Below are positions 1 to 8,299 of a stretch of 32,966 nucleotides of DNA, one piece after another. This DNA is from Candidatus Fermentibacterota bacterium (lineage in GTDB: Bacteria > JAFGKV01). How positions within the stretch are numbered: the first letter of the stretch is position 1; the number at the start of each line of letters is the position of its first letter. The position numbers were made by a program, and so were the translations under genes. Location: assembly GCA_030620115.1 (NCBI GenBank), contig JAUXFG010000032.1, positions 1 to 32,966 on the forward strand, read 5' to 3'. The notes below the pieces were generated by a model. That model was not told the origin of the DNA. It worked only from the letters and a program-made list of their open reading frames with translations, and made no database searches.

Positions 1-46
1 ATTCGACGTTCGATGTTGAATGTTGAATGTTCGACGTTCATCCCCT
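1..46. repeat. Short tandem TTCGATGTTGAATG-type repeat, copy 1
   Basis: The first ~45 bases are built from imperfect units of TTCGATGTT / GAATGTTCGACGTT. Nearly the same string recurs at about 14586-14631, downstream of the Kelch gene. From memory, such SNIEH/FDVRCSMF-encoding repeats are common in spacers of several uncultivated bacterial lineages. They are not coding here. The rest of 47-238 shows no convincing gene. It holds a pyrimidine-rich stretch (about 45-105) and a small inverted repeat GGACGAC/GTCGTCC near 126-146. Confidence 0.6.
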
Positions 47-238
47 CATTCCGCCTGTTTCCATCCCCTCCCCCATCCCCCCATTCCCCCATCAACCCAT
101 TCCTAGCCTATCAGCATCTCTGGAGGGACGACCTCTGTGTCGTCCGCAAGATCGGACCCAGGAATCTCACGAGCCTTCGCCTAAATCTATGACTCCGCAA
201 CATGAAGTCCGTGAACGGCATAACCCATCGCTCTCAAA

Positions 239-270
239 CTATTTAAGTTCCTGCGCAGGAACTTAAATAG
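239..270. repeat. Perfect 32-bp palindrome
   Basis: Bases 239-270 form a perfect palindrome with no spacer (centre CCTGCGCAGG, arms CTATTTAAGTTCCTGC and its complement). It overlaps the stop codon of the upstream minus-strand membrane protein. No T-run follows it, so it is not a standard terminator. A second palindrome at 23236-23271 shares the central 24 bases but has different, still self-complementary, outer arms. Confidence 0.8.
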
Positions 271-2251
271 ATGGCTGCGTCGATGTTCTGCTCTCGATCT
301 CTGATGCGATCTTCCTGAACAGAACATCGCTCCGGTGAATACCAACATGCTCACCCAATTCCCCGCAGAGACCGGCAAGGAGAATCAGCTTGTCCAGATG
401 CCAATTCCCCATGTCCTCAACATCCAATCCCTCGAGTTTGATAGGATTGTTTTCGTACCGGGGGGCAATCAATGTGTAGTTATCGCGAATCAGCGATTCA
501 AAATACTCACTACTGAAAAGCCGTACGGGAAATGATATGATTCGCCACTTACCAGAGTGAGGATAATTATCGTCATAATATCGGAACACGTACACGGAAT
601 CATCACGATCAAGCATGATATAATCAATCAGATCGTATCTGTTATTCATTATGGCCGCTGCGAAAACGGATGGATCATCAATTCTACTGATATCACGCAG
701 GAAATCAATGCGCTTGTGGAATGCTCCTGCGGGATGGCTGTAGTAGGCGCTCCATTGAGCAAAACCATACACAGGCAGATAAATCATGATGTCAGTATGA
801 CTTGTGAGGATCACCTTGTCGCGGTAATCACCATCAGTCATCGACTCGAATGACTCTAGCAACCTATCGGGGTACCGAATCTTGAGGGTCTGCGCCAAGA
901 GCTCGTGGTTCGATATGGTATCCACTGCGCCCTCTCCCAAGAATAGCAGAATCACGACGCATAGGACGCCTTGAACCAATCTGTAACGATCGGCCAAATA
1001 GGATTTCAGCTGCCGGATGGAGCAGACCCGTATCAAGCCTGTCATGGCGCCTATACCAAGGATATAGTCCACCAGAGGGTAGGCCCTGGCCGAAAGGAAC
1101 GGTCGATCGAGCAGGGCGGCGATATAGCCCAGCATGAACCACAGATACGTCGCCGCCAGTAGGGTCGCCAATGCCGCAGAAAGCCGGCTGCGACGCAGAG
1201 AGAGAAGGATAGAAAGCAAGCCACCAAGATAGATCATGCCTCTGACACTTGGATCAAGGAAAGGGAGATGAAACGGCACATGGCTCCCCGCGAAGTAACG
1301 AACCTGAAGCATTCTCCATTCCCCGCTCGCAACCATGCTGTGGAGCAACGGCGCCCAATACCATGCGCTACAGAAAGCGGCCAGTCCCAGCATCAGTATT
1401 TTGTGTGATATGCGCATGCGACCAGATGATTGACTGTCCTGGCTTCCATCCCGCCGCATGACGGTGCCGACAAGGAGTGCCAGGATTCCCAGGAAAAACC
1501 AGTAGTGGTAGAGCTGGATGATGATTCCACCCAAGATTGCCCCTACCGCAAACCATTTGATCCGATTTGTTGGGGAAGATTGCGTGCCTGTGCCCTCAAG
1601 AAAGTGGAGCCACCATGGTATGAATATGATCAGACTGAGCCACTCATAGGGCGAGAACCAGAGCTGATTGATCAATAGCACAAACGTGATGGGAGCCGAC
1701 AACCTTCGCCCAACAACTACCGCCCATAGTCTCTCTGATACGAATGGTAGAATGAAGACAACGAACAACAGCCCAAGCTTGAGCATCTTGTAGGGAGCTA
1801 TATTTAGTAACGCTGAGATCTTGCCAAGGACATAGAAATACAATGGCGGATAGAATGACGGGAGATCTCTGTAGGTGAAATCTACATAGCGCCAATTGCT
1901 CGCGAACTTAGTTATATAGGAAGTCCGAAATCCATAGTCCCCAAATACTCCATTGAAGCTATATGGGGTGTTCTTGAGAACAAGATATGCTGATACTGAT
2001 AGGAAATAGCTCAAGATGCATATGGAAAAGATGCGCTTGCGATGGGGCGCAACACGAGAACAGAGCAGAGAAACAATAGCAATGGCCATGCCCAGAACGA
2101 GCAGCCGAAGTGCGACCCCTACCAATGGTTGCTCGCCAATCTCCTCTGGTGCATGATGCAGGGCAACACAGGTGAGGATTGAAAGGCAAGCTGTTATGAC
2201 AACACCGAGAGCGTAGCCAGGATTTATCAGATGCCCCTGTTCGTTGCCCAT
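263..2251 (-). CDS. AftA-like (GT85/GT-C) polytopic glycosyltransferase
   Basis: This is a polytopic membrane protein of about 662 residues with roughly a dozen hydrophobic segments followed by a soluble C-terminal domain of about 180 residues. After the third or fourth membrane span comes VFGDYGFRTSYITKF, then DFTYRDLPSFYPPLYFY. As I remember the family, this matches the conserved first periplasmic loop of AftA arabinofuranosyltransferases (GGDQGFRT..., DLPxFYPP), which hold the catalytic Asp there. The C-terminal part (YDLIDYIMLDRDDSVYVFRY...FPVRLFSSEYFE) also resembles the AftA C-terminal domain, and the length fits the mycobacterial enzyme (about 640 aa). Known AftA enzymes prime arabinan on galactan using decaprenyl-phosphoarabinose; the substrate here is unknown. 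An in-frame start at 2269 lies inside the R1 repeat, so ATG 2251 is preferred. No glycan genes are adjacent. Alternatives are a GT39-like or other GT-C transferase. Confidence 0.6.
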   Translation of the reverse strand: MGNEQGHLINPGYALGVVITACLSILTCVALHHAPEEIGEQPLVGVALRLLVLGMAIAIVSLLCSRVAPHRKRIFSICILSYFLSVSAYLVLKNTPYSFNGVFGDYGFRTSYITKFASNWRYVDFTYRDLPSFYPPLYFYVLGKISALLNIAPYKMLKLGLLFVVFILPFVSERLWAVVVGRRLSAPITFVLLINQLWFSPYEWLSLIIFIPWWLHFLEGTGTQSSPTNRIKWFAVGAILGGIIIQLYHYWFFLGILALLVGTVMRRDGSQDSQSSGRMRISHKILMLGLAAFCSAWYWAPLLHSMVASGEWRMLQVRYFAGSHVPFHLPFLDPSVRGMIYLGGLLSILLSLRRSRLSAALATLLAATYLWFMLGYIAALLDRPFLSARAYPLVDYILGIGAMTGLIRVCSIRQLKSYLADRYRLVQGVLCVVILLFLGEGAVDTISNHELLAQTLKIRYPDRLLESFESMTDGDYRDKVILTSHTDIMIYLPVYGFAQWSAYYSHPAGAFHKRIDFLRDISRIDDPSVFAAAIMNNRYDLIDYIMLDRDDSVYVFRYYDDNYPHSGKWRIISFPVRLFSSEYFESLIRDNYTLIAPRYENNPIKLEGLDVEDMGNWHLDKLILLAGLCGELGEHVGIHRSDVLFRKIASEIESRTSTQPSI

Positions 2252-2256
2252 GCAAG

Positions 2257-2646
2257 GCCTAACCCGCATTTCTCACCGGCTTTCGAAGCGAAACGGCCGA
2301 GATGGTTCTGAATGTCAGCTCGGACTTCTCGCCGGCTTCCGTAGCGAGACAGAAGAGATGGTTGTGGATGCAAGGCTTGCGACCGAGGCTTCCGCAGGCG
2401 TATCCTCTGCGATACGTCGAGGAAGCCGACAGAGCGTAACGCAGCAGACGGAGCCATATCGGGTATCGCAGCCGAAAGCTGATGAGAAGTCCGGGCTCGG
2501 CGTGCGACCGAGGACCCCGCAGGCGTATCCCCAACGATACGCCGAGAAGGCCGACGGAGCGTGACGAAGTCCCGCGTCCGACGCGGGATGCCATATCGGT
2601 GGGTGCAGTCCCGCGTCCGACGTGGGATGAGAAATGCGGGTTAGGC
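2257..2646. repeat. R1 interspersed repeat, composite copy
   Basis: The segment is bounded by a perfect 19-bp inverted repeat, GCCTAACCCGCATTTCTCA at 2257-2275 and its complement at 2628-2646. Inside are further R1-type ends (CGGACTTCTCGCC near 2323 and TGAGAAGTCCGGGC near 2482) and hairpins such as CCCGCGTC-C-GACGCGGG. It therefore looks like two or more R1 units fused or nested. It lies directly upstream of the AftA-like gene and contains no credible ORF. R1 recurs at 11515, 19468, 20041, 20361, 24446, 26982 and 27197. Confidence 0.75.
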
Positions 2647-2673
2647 TTTGGCTTCCCATGATGAGGTTTCACA

Positions 2674-3168
2674 TCAGGCCCTTCCCTGTTCCTTCAATGT
2701 CCGCCGAAGGAGTCCTAATGTTGCCTTGTCCTTCTCTCTTCCCAATTCCTCCTTCAGCGTGATCAGCATGGCCAAATCCAGGACTCTGATCTTGAGGTCA
2801 GAGCTGATCCTCATCTGCACGCTTCGCCCTAGGAGGTCGCCATAGCTTCTGTCTCCCAAGACAATGCCAAGCAAGTCAAGGGGTCCTGCATTGGTCATAA
2901 GCAGGTGATGCTCGGGTCCTGCAAGATCACGAGCCTTTGGTCTTCGCCGTTCTGCGGGATGATATCGGTAGTGGGATTCCAAGGAATGCAGGGCGGAAGC
3001 AAGGCGATCGATATTGTCGGGAACTCTAGAATGGATCACGTCGAGGTCGAAGGTTGCGAGAGGAGCTCCCTGGAGGACTGCACCAACTCCACCAATCACG
3101 ATGAAATCCACATGGTACTCTGCAAGGACTTGCAGGATTGTGAGGAAATCAGGAGGTCGGGTTGGCAT
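2674..3168 (-). CDS. Nucleotidyltransferase-fold protein
   Basis: This 164-residue soluble protein has the N-terminal signature of the MNT/AbiEii-like nucleotidyltransferase fold. The segment FIVIGGVGAVLQGAP is followed by TFDLDVIHSR, giving a GG-x(n)-DxD arrangement (about residues 20-45). GGV replaces the usual GGS, while the two Asp are kept. Later residues include GPLDLLGIVLG and the helical LAMLITLKEELGREKDK, typical of the C-terminal half of small stand-alone members. It overlaps the upstream small gene by 20 bp, has no ribosome-binding site of its own, and is probably translated by coupling. Such pairs often behave as toxin-antitoxin-like modules, but the role is inferred. The substrate is unknown. 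Confidence 0.7.
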   Translation of the reverse strand: MPTRPPDFLTILQVLAEYHVDFIVIGGVGAVLQGAPLATFDLDVIHSRVPDNIDRLASALHSLESHYRYHPAERRRPKARDLAGPEHHLLMTNAGPLDLLGIVLGDRSYGDLLGRSVQMRISSDLKIRVLDLAMLITLKEELGREKDKATLGLLRRTLKEQGRA

Positions 3169-3349
3169 CGCGTATACTATGAACCGACCGGACGTACTGC
3201 TGCAGCACTGCGAGCCGTTCCGCCGGGCTCATGCTGAGCATCCACCGGATGAGGGTCGGATCCTCCTCCTCTTCCTGTTCTTCCTTCGGGAGCATGATAT
3301 CTCGGAGATCCTGCTCATCTGCTGCATTCTGGTTAGCCTTCTGATCCAT
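3149..3349 (-). CDS. Small acidic protein paired with the nucleotidyltransferase
   Basis: This hypothetical protein is 66 residues long from ATG 3349. That start is chosen because GGAGG lies at ideal spacing before it, whereas the in-frame start at 3382 has none. The N-terminal half is acidic (KEEQEEEEDP). The C-terminal half reads WMLSMSPAERLAVLQQYVRSVHSIRDAN, a helical pattern I recognise from short genes lying just upstream of nucleotidyltransferase-fold genes in other bacteria. The 20-bp overlap with the downstream gene supports co-translation. It may be the partner or antidote of the nucleotidyltransferase, but nothing in the sequence proves this. Confidence 0.65.
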   Translation of the reverse strand: MDQKANQNAADEQDLRDIMLPKEEQEEEEDPTLIRWMLSMSPAERLAVLQQYVRSVHSIRDANPTS

Positions 3350-3514
3350 GATTCCTCCGAGACCGTGGCTCCTCTGATACACCGAATTTGTGATCTATGC
3401 CGGAGAGGTCAAGTACATGCTCTTGGAATCTTTTCTGCTGCTGCGAATTCCTCGCCGAGGACTATGGTGAAGGAGCGGGAATGGTTAGGGATATGATCTG
3501 CGAGCTCGAACTGG

Positions 3515-3546
3515 AGGCGCAACGGGCGTCATGGCCCGTTGCGCCT
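3515..3546 (-). terminator. Strong hairpin downstream of the DNRLRE gene
   Basis: A 12-bp perfect stem (AGGCGCAACGGG at 3515-3526 and its complement at 3535-3546) has an 8-base loop. It sits 20 bp past the stop of the DNRLRE gene on the minus strand. A second, weaker hairpin (GACACCC/GGGTGTC, about 3553-3577) overlaps that stop codon. No U-run follows on the minus strand, so it could block exonucleases or be a Rho-assisted end rather than an intrinsic terminator. The remaining 3350-3514 shows no gene. Confidence 0.5.
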
Positions 3547-3565
3547 GCTTATGACACCCGTATCT

Positions 3566-4123
3566 TTATGGGGTGTCCTCGGAGGGGAGGAAGTAGCGGA
3601 TCTTAAGGGATGGCTTCAATGTTTCGGCATTGAAGTGGCGTACAACATCCTGCAGGTCCGCTACTTCCTCTATCATGGCGATGATGCCATAGTTGGGTAT
3701 CTCGCCGCCGACCCAGCTCTCGACAAGGCGTGTCAGATCGAACTTGGCCGGGGTCCTGGCCTTTGAAACAAGAACACGATACGCCGTGAACCTTGGATCC
3801 AAGTCGGCGCCGAGGTCCTCCCATGAGGCGTCGGAAGCATCCCAGTCCCGGGCGAGGGCGCCTACTACAACGGGAACGAAGGCGGCTTCCCATGGTACAC
3901 CCGTCTCGTCATACAGCGTGAGCCCGGCATACTCGATGAGGGCGTCTTTGGGAATCACGTCGAGATCGAAAGCCATGACAACTCTCGCATCCAGCCCGCC
4001 GTCCGTCTCGCCCGTCATATCCGCGGCAAGATCAGGCGTAAGCACAATCGTTTCTGCGAAAGAAGCGGAAGCGACTGCAAGAGCAAGCGGCAATACGGCG
4101 AATAGGAACGGTTTTAGTCTCAT
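3566..4123 (-). CDS. Secreted DNRLRE/CBM96-type beta-sandwich protein
   Basis: This is a 185-residue protein with a clear signal peptide (MRLKPFLFAVLPLALAVASASFAE). The mature part has the pattern of the DNRLRE/CBM96 fold. An early strand segment with LDARVVMAFDLDVIPKDALIEYAGLTLYDE is followed by the WDASDASWEDLG motif, FDLTRLVESWVGGEIPNYGIIAM and a closing LKPSLKIRYF. In this family the domain is a secreted beta-sandwich often attached to carbohydrate- or surface-associated proteins. Here it stands alone, has no C-terminal FlgD-type tail, and starts 11 bp after the stop of the beta-helix gene, so the two form an operon. ATG 4123 has AGAGGTG at good spacing. The ligand is unknown. Confidence 0.7.
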   Translation of the reverse strand: MRLKPFLFAVLPLALAVASASFAETIVLTPDLAADMTGETDGGLDARVVMAFDLDVIPKDALIEYAGLTLYDETGVPWEAAFVPVVVGALARDWDASDASWEDLGADLDPRFTAYRVLVSKARTPAKFDLTRLVESWVGGEIPNYGIIAMIEEVADLQDVVRHFNAETLKPSLKIRYFLPSEDTP

Positions 4124-4134
4124 CGTGCACCTCT

Positions 4135-5955
4135 CTATCGTGTCAGCACGAGTCTGCGGGTTATGGCGCCCTCAGAGGAACTCAGACGGCAGAAATAGAC
4201 GCCGGAAGGAGTCGAATTCCCTGAGTTGTCCAACGTATTCCATTCAACAGTTCTGCGTCCAGCCGGTTGTTTGCCGGCGACGAGCGTCCTGACAAGGCGA
4301 CCCTGGATATCCCAAATGCAAAGTTCCGCTTCGGCTTCCGAGGGAAGGCCATATGCCACAACCGCGTTCCCACGTACCGGGTTGGGGCGGACGGCCTCAA
4401 GTACCAGGTCGGCCGGAATGCCCGGATCGTCCACCAGCGGGGGCGTCGGTTCAGGCGACGGATGCAGCCAGGGATCATAGATTATGTAGTCGGCCCATGG
4501 ACCGCCGAAGCTCTGAGATGCAGGCGGGTCTTCTCCCCAGAAGTTATACTGAGCATACATCGAAACCGGCGTTTGCCCGGGGTACCCCATCATAGGCCCA
4601 TAGAGGAGGTCCGTGGTATTGTCGTAGAACTGGTTATAGCCGCGATCGGTCAGGGTGCCAAGATTAGCGGTCGGCCCTGTCATGAAAAGATCGGTGACGC
4701 TGACCCCTCGTGGAAGCGGGATTATGGCGGAATCATAGTCTTGGATCGTATCGTTTCTGACAGCGGCCATGGTGTTCGTGCCGCTGGTCCTGATCGCCTG
4801 AAAACATCCGCCCGACCCGAAGAACCTGCTGTCTCTGATCGTAGGAGTCGAGCCCGACTGGCAGAGGACCCCGGTACCGTATACATTGGTGAACTTGCCT
4901 TCAATAGTAGGTGATGCTCCATTGACGACCTGGACGCCTGCGCCGTCAACCCTATCGAAATAGTTCCGTTCCTGACCAGAGGGTCCCCCGAGGACCAGCG
5001 TGCCTCCATGGATGTCGGCCGTGATGGCGGTGTCGTAGATATCCCGGAATGTGCAGCCCTTCACGTGTCCATTTGTGCGAGTTAGGTGTGCGCCGTCTGT
5101 GCAGTACCGGAATGTGCAGCTGATGAGGTACACCTCCATGGTGAAAGGGGGCTCGGGCCAGATGCGCACGCCGGTTGTGCACTCCACGAAATCGACTTCC
5201 ATGAAGGTATAGTGATCCCAGTAGTACAGGGGATCTTCGCTGGCCCAGATCCCATACTCGCAGTTCCGGATGTCTCCGCCGTCGATGAACATGTCTGAAT
5301 GCCAGGGCTCAAATCCCTTATTGCAATGCTCAACGGTCGGATGCGAGAAGTAGGATGAGTCGTTGATGAGGTATATGCCGGTACCAATCACGTCGTGCAC
5401 GGCTATATTGTTGAATGTGATGTTGCAGTGTTCCAAGTACAGCCCCTTGCACTCGGTCTGCCCGTGTATTTCGAGGTCCCTAACTCCGAGTTGGTATCCA
5501 CTGTTGTAGAAAAACACCGCGCCGTCGGGTTGGTATGGGTCCCAGACAGGAGGGTTTGAGATCACTTCGATGTCCGCAATATGCATACTGTAGATGCCAT
5601 CGAAGTACATGCCATGGCGCGCGCCGCCGGCAATGATGAAGCCCTCTTCCAGGCGGCCGAAATGCATCCCCCCGCCGTTTCCGCTGAAATAGACGGTGTA
5701 GTTGTCGCTGCCGCCGTCGATGGTGACGTCGTCCTCCTCGGCAACGGACCGCACCGTGACGCCGGACTTCAGGGTAATGGATTCGTGGTAGGTAAATCCC
5801 CTGAAGATCTCCGAATGGACTACGACAACGTCGCCGGAGGCGGCGTTGTCTATGGCGGACTGAATAGATCCCCCGGGGTATACGTGCCACGGTCTTGCCT
5901 GAAGCTGCAACGGCAACAGCAACAGGGTGCACGCGACTGCAATCAGATATCTCAT
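4135..5955 (-). CDS. Secreted right-handed parallel beta-helix protein with FlgD-type C-terminal tail
   Basis: This exported protein is 606 residues from ATG 5955, which has AAAGGAGC at good spacing; a longer in-frame start at 5982 lacks one. The signal peptide is MRYLIAVACTLLLLPLQLQA. It is followed by WHVYPGGSIQSAIDNAASGDVVVVHSEIF, the classic opening of pectate-lyase-like beta-helix proteins. The middle (about residues 60-450) repeats short strand-turn units with asparagines and GxxxxxC segments. The last 90 residues are a FlgD-like Ig domain: RPNPVRGNAVVAYGLPSE, LCIWDIQGRLVRTLVAG, SGVYFCRLSSSEG and a terminal VLTR. Such tails serve sorting or anchoring of secreted proteins in FCB-related bacteria. 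Catalytic lyase residues cannot be assigned, so it may be structural or glycan-binding. Confidence 0.8.
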   Translation of the reverse strand: MRYLIAVACTLLLLPLQLQARPWHVYPGGSIQSAIDNAASGDVVVVHSEIFRGFTYHESITLKSGVTVRSVAEEDDVTIDGGSDNYTVYFSGNGGGMHFGRLEEGFIIAGGARHGMYFDGIYSMHIADIEVISNPPVWDPYQPDGAVFFYNSGYQLGVRDLEIHGQTECKGLYLEHCNITFNNIAVHDVIGTGIYLINDSSYFSHPTVEHCNKGFEPWHSDMFIDGGDIRNCEYGIWASEDPLYYWDHYTFMEVDFVECTTGVRIWPEPPFTMEVYLISCTFRYCTDGAHLTRTNGHVKGCTFRDIYDTAITADIHGGTLVLGGPSGQERNYFDRVDGAGVQVVNGASPTIEGKFTNVYGTGVLCQSGSTPTIRDSRFFGSGGCFQAIRTSGTNTMAAVRNDTIQDYDSAIIPLPRGVSVTDLFMTGPTANLGTLTDRGYNQFYDNTTDLLYGPMMGYPGQTPVSMYAQYNFWGEDPPASQSFGGPWADYIIYDPWLHPSPEPTPPLVDDPGIPADLVLEAVRPNPVRGNAVVAYGLPSEAEAELCIWDIQGRLVRTLVAGKQPAGRRTVEWNTLDNSGNSTPSGVYFCRLSSSEGAITRRLVLTR

Positions 5956-5996
5956 GATGTGCTCCTTTGATCGTTTGCCCAAATCGTTTGCCTAAG

Positions 5997-6066
5997 CTGA
6001 ATGGATTCATTCAGGCGGACATGCTGCATGTCCATCAATAGCTGATGCAAACCGCCTCAAGGCGGT
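5997..6066. repeat. Three consecutive small hairpins in the spacer before the beta-helix gene
   Basis: Three separate perfect inverted repeats stand in a row: CTGAATG-GATT-CATTCAG (5997-6014), GGACATG-CTG-CATGTCC (6017-6033) and ACCGCC-TCAA-GGCGGT (6051-6066). They lie between the end of the 6182-7966 gene and the start of the 4135-5955 gene, both on the minus strand. They could form the transcript end of the former or the 5' leader of the latter. No T-run is present. The rest of 6067-6181 shows no gene. Confidence 0.5.
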
Positions 6067-6181
6067 CGTGATCGAACGATGCGTCTCATCACATCCTCCC
6101 ATGGTTGGCGACCCGCCAGGGTCGACGCCCTTGTGTCATCGAGCGGAATGGAAGAACGGCTTTGCCCGGTGCGCTGGACAC

Positions 6182-7966
6182 TCATCTGACAAGCACCACT
6201 TCCCTGGTGGCCACAAACCGGTCCGTTGTCAGCCTGACCAGATACGTCCCGCTGGGAAGCCTCGTGCCGTTCTTTCGTCGGGGCTTCCACAGAACCGTAT
6301 GCCTACCGGCCTGCGCCGGCCCATCTTCGATGTCAGCCACCTGATGACCGGCGATGTCATAGACTCTGATCCGGACGAGAGTCGGCTCCGGAATGCGGTA
6401 GCGCAGATCAATGCCGTTCCGGCCCCGATTCGGTGCGGAGGCCTCAAACGCATACCCCTCAGGGATACAGCCAATGGCGCTTTCCCCCGAGACGGGAACC
6501 TGGCAGCTGCATCCGAACTCGGAAGTGCTTCCATTCTGATTGGTTGCCGTACACGTCAACAGTGTTCCCGGCGCAAGGGCGGGAGAGATGGTGAATCGGT
6601 AAGTACTCCAAACTGGCCCCTGAACGACTTCTTCGGCGTCTCCCAGATAAGTCTTACCGCTGTATACCTTATCGTATCCCCATTCGGAGCAGTGCGCCCA
6701 CGTAACCGGATAGCCGATGAATACCTCTACCACACAGTTCCGCATACACCTGAAATATGCCGTGGTGCGATCACAGGATGCATCGGTGACCAATGATTCG
6801 CAGAGAGGTGTGTCGATCTCTTCGTTCACGCCGGGGCCATATATTCCGTCGGCCCAGTCAACGCCATTGTTGTTCTCGATGCCGGAGTTCTGAAGATTTA
6901 TCCCAAGCCCTCCATCGTCATAGATGGAATTCCTCGTGATGGTGACGTAGTCCGTGATGTCACCGCGCAGACGTATCCCGGAACTGCTATGAGAATGGGC
7001 GATGATGTTCTCTTTGAAAAGGTGGCCGGGGCTGTAGCCGACGTCGATGCTCCGTGAGGCTCCCATGGGCGTTCCATCAAGGCCCTCGCCTACCCGGTTG
7101 TTGATGAACGTCACCTGCCCGCTGTCGCATTCCGTGTGGGAAATCAACACGAGATTGAAGTATCCATCTCCCACCACATTATCCCGAAACAGAACAGGGC
7201 CGATGGTATTGCTGATGGTAACGCCGGAGTGCGAGCTGTTGGCTAGTCGCACCGTGCCTGTTCGATCGGTACCCATAAGATTATTCACAATCTCAACGTT
7301 GCCGCAGTGGCCCAAGCCAAGGTTGTCACTGCTTGCGCACGCGATGACGTTGCGCTCTTCCGGGGCGTCGCCGCCGATTCGGAGCCCCAAGACCCAACTG
7401 GCCAATATCCCGGAGGAACTCTGGCACCCGCACTCGGTCCCCGTCGGGTCTACGCCCAGATAACATCCCGTCACCCTGATGTTGCTGATGGGGCCTCCGT
7501 ACTCGGGCGGGCGTCCGGAGATGGAGATGATGACCCCGCCGAATCCGTTGGCGCAGAGCCCCCGAATGGTGATGTCGTTAGTGCGGCTGATGGCGATTTC
7601 GCTCATATTGGACTCCGGACCGGTGATCTGGATCTCGGGACCCAAGGGATTGGGATCGCCCCCGACAAAGTCGCGCTGCGACAATCCGTCTATGAACGTG
7701 CCGTCGTCGCCACTGAGACTATAGCTGAACGAACCGGCCCTAATGGTCCAGACACCAAGCTCGGGATCGTAGCGAGGATCGCTGGTGGGTATGGCAAACA
7801 GGATCGTATCCGGACCGATTACGGTGTTTGCCTGCTCAACCGCCCAGCGGAAGCTGCCGCCGATTCCATCCAGAGTATTCGTGACCGTGAATGTTCCTGC
7901 AATTGTGAGATTGGAGAGCGGAAAGGCTAACATCAGCAACCAAATCAAGTAGATGCCATTTCTCAT
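6182..7966 (-). CDS. Secreted beta-helix surface protein with FlgD-type C-terminal tail
   Basis: This protein is 594 residues from ATG 7966, with CAGGAGA upstream. In-frame extension to 8134 adds residues unlike a signal peptide. After the signal peptide (MRNGIYLIWLLMLAFPLSNLTIAG) comes FTVTNTLDGIGGSFRWAVEQAN, the recognisable start of CSLREA-like beta-helix surface proteins. About 350 residues of degenerate helix turns follow (ITIRGLCANGFGG, VEIVNNLMGTDRTG, VTITRNSIYDDGGLGINLQN). A Cys-containing segment (CESLVTDASCDRTTAYFRCMRNCVVEVF, about 400-430) resembles the domain following such helices. The tail is FlgD-like: YRIPEPTLVRIRVYDIAGHQVADIE, HTVLW, PSGTYLVRL and VVLVR at the end. It is predicted to be an outer-surface or released protein; its ligand is unknown. 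Confidence 0.75.
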   Translation of the reverse strand: MRNGIYLIWLLMLAFPLSNLTIAGTFTVTNTLDGIGGSFRWAVEQANTVIGPDTILFAIPTSDPRYDPELGVWTIRAGSFSYSLSGDDGTFIDGLSQRDFVGGDPNPLGPEIQITGPESNMSEIAISRTNDITIRGLCANGFGGVIISISGRPPEYGGPISNIRVTGCYLGVDPTGTECGCQSSSGILASWVLGLRIGGDAPEERNVIACASSDNLGLGHCGNVEIVNNLMGTDRTGTVRLANSSHSGVTISNTIGPVLFRDNVVGDGYFNLVLISHTECDSGQVTFINNRVGEGLDGTPMGASRSIDVGYSPGHLFKENIIAHSHSSSGIRLRGDITDYVTITRNSIYDDGGLGINLQNSGIENNNGVDWADGIYGPGVNEEIDTPLCESLVTDASCDRTTAYFRCMRNCVVEVFIGYPVTWAHCSEWGYDKVYSGKTYLGDAEEVVQGPVWSTYRFTISPALAPGTLLTCTATNQNGSTSEFGCSCQVPVSGESAIGCIPEGYAFEASAPNRGRNGIDLRYRIPEPTLVRIRVYDIAGHQVADIEDGPAQAGRHTVLWKPRRKNGTRLPSGTYLVRLTTDRFVATREVVLVR

Positions 7967-8156
7967 AAGGCATTCTCCTGTGGGAATTGGGAATGAGGGA
8001 TCTTGTGAGGCGATTCGTGCTGGATTGTGAGGATCAAGAGGGACTTGTGTTGAGATCCCCACAACAGAGGATTGCCGCGCGGAGGACATGTTGATCGCAA
8101 GAGAAACTTCGTGAATACCCCAATCATAGTGCACCCGTGGTACTAGCCATAGACCT

Positions 8157-8188
8157 GTGCCTATGTGCCTATGTGCCTATGTGCCTAT
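8157..8188. repeat. Four exact copies of an 8-bp tandem repeat
   Basis: GTGCCTAT is repeated four times without error at 8157-8188. It lies in the spacer between the divergent beta-helix gene (start 7966) and the isochorismatase-like gene (start 8504). The unit is not a multiple of three and lies outside any gene, so if copy number varies it would change promoter spacing rather than a reading frame. No promoter could be assigned with confidence. Confidence 0.75.
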
Positions 8189-8299
8189 ACATGACACGAT
8201 TCATAGCATGATACAAAGGTAGCGCGTTGCTGAGGCTATTGCAAGTACAAAACGATATGATCACAAGCCGACTCCCCGTCCGAATTGGGGAAGACAGAG

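Noticed and set aside
8120-8190. CRISPR-like array at the 8-bp tandem repeats
   Set aside because: The units are contiguous without spacers, and no Cas genes are in the window.
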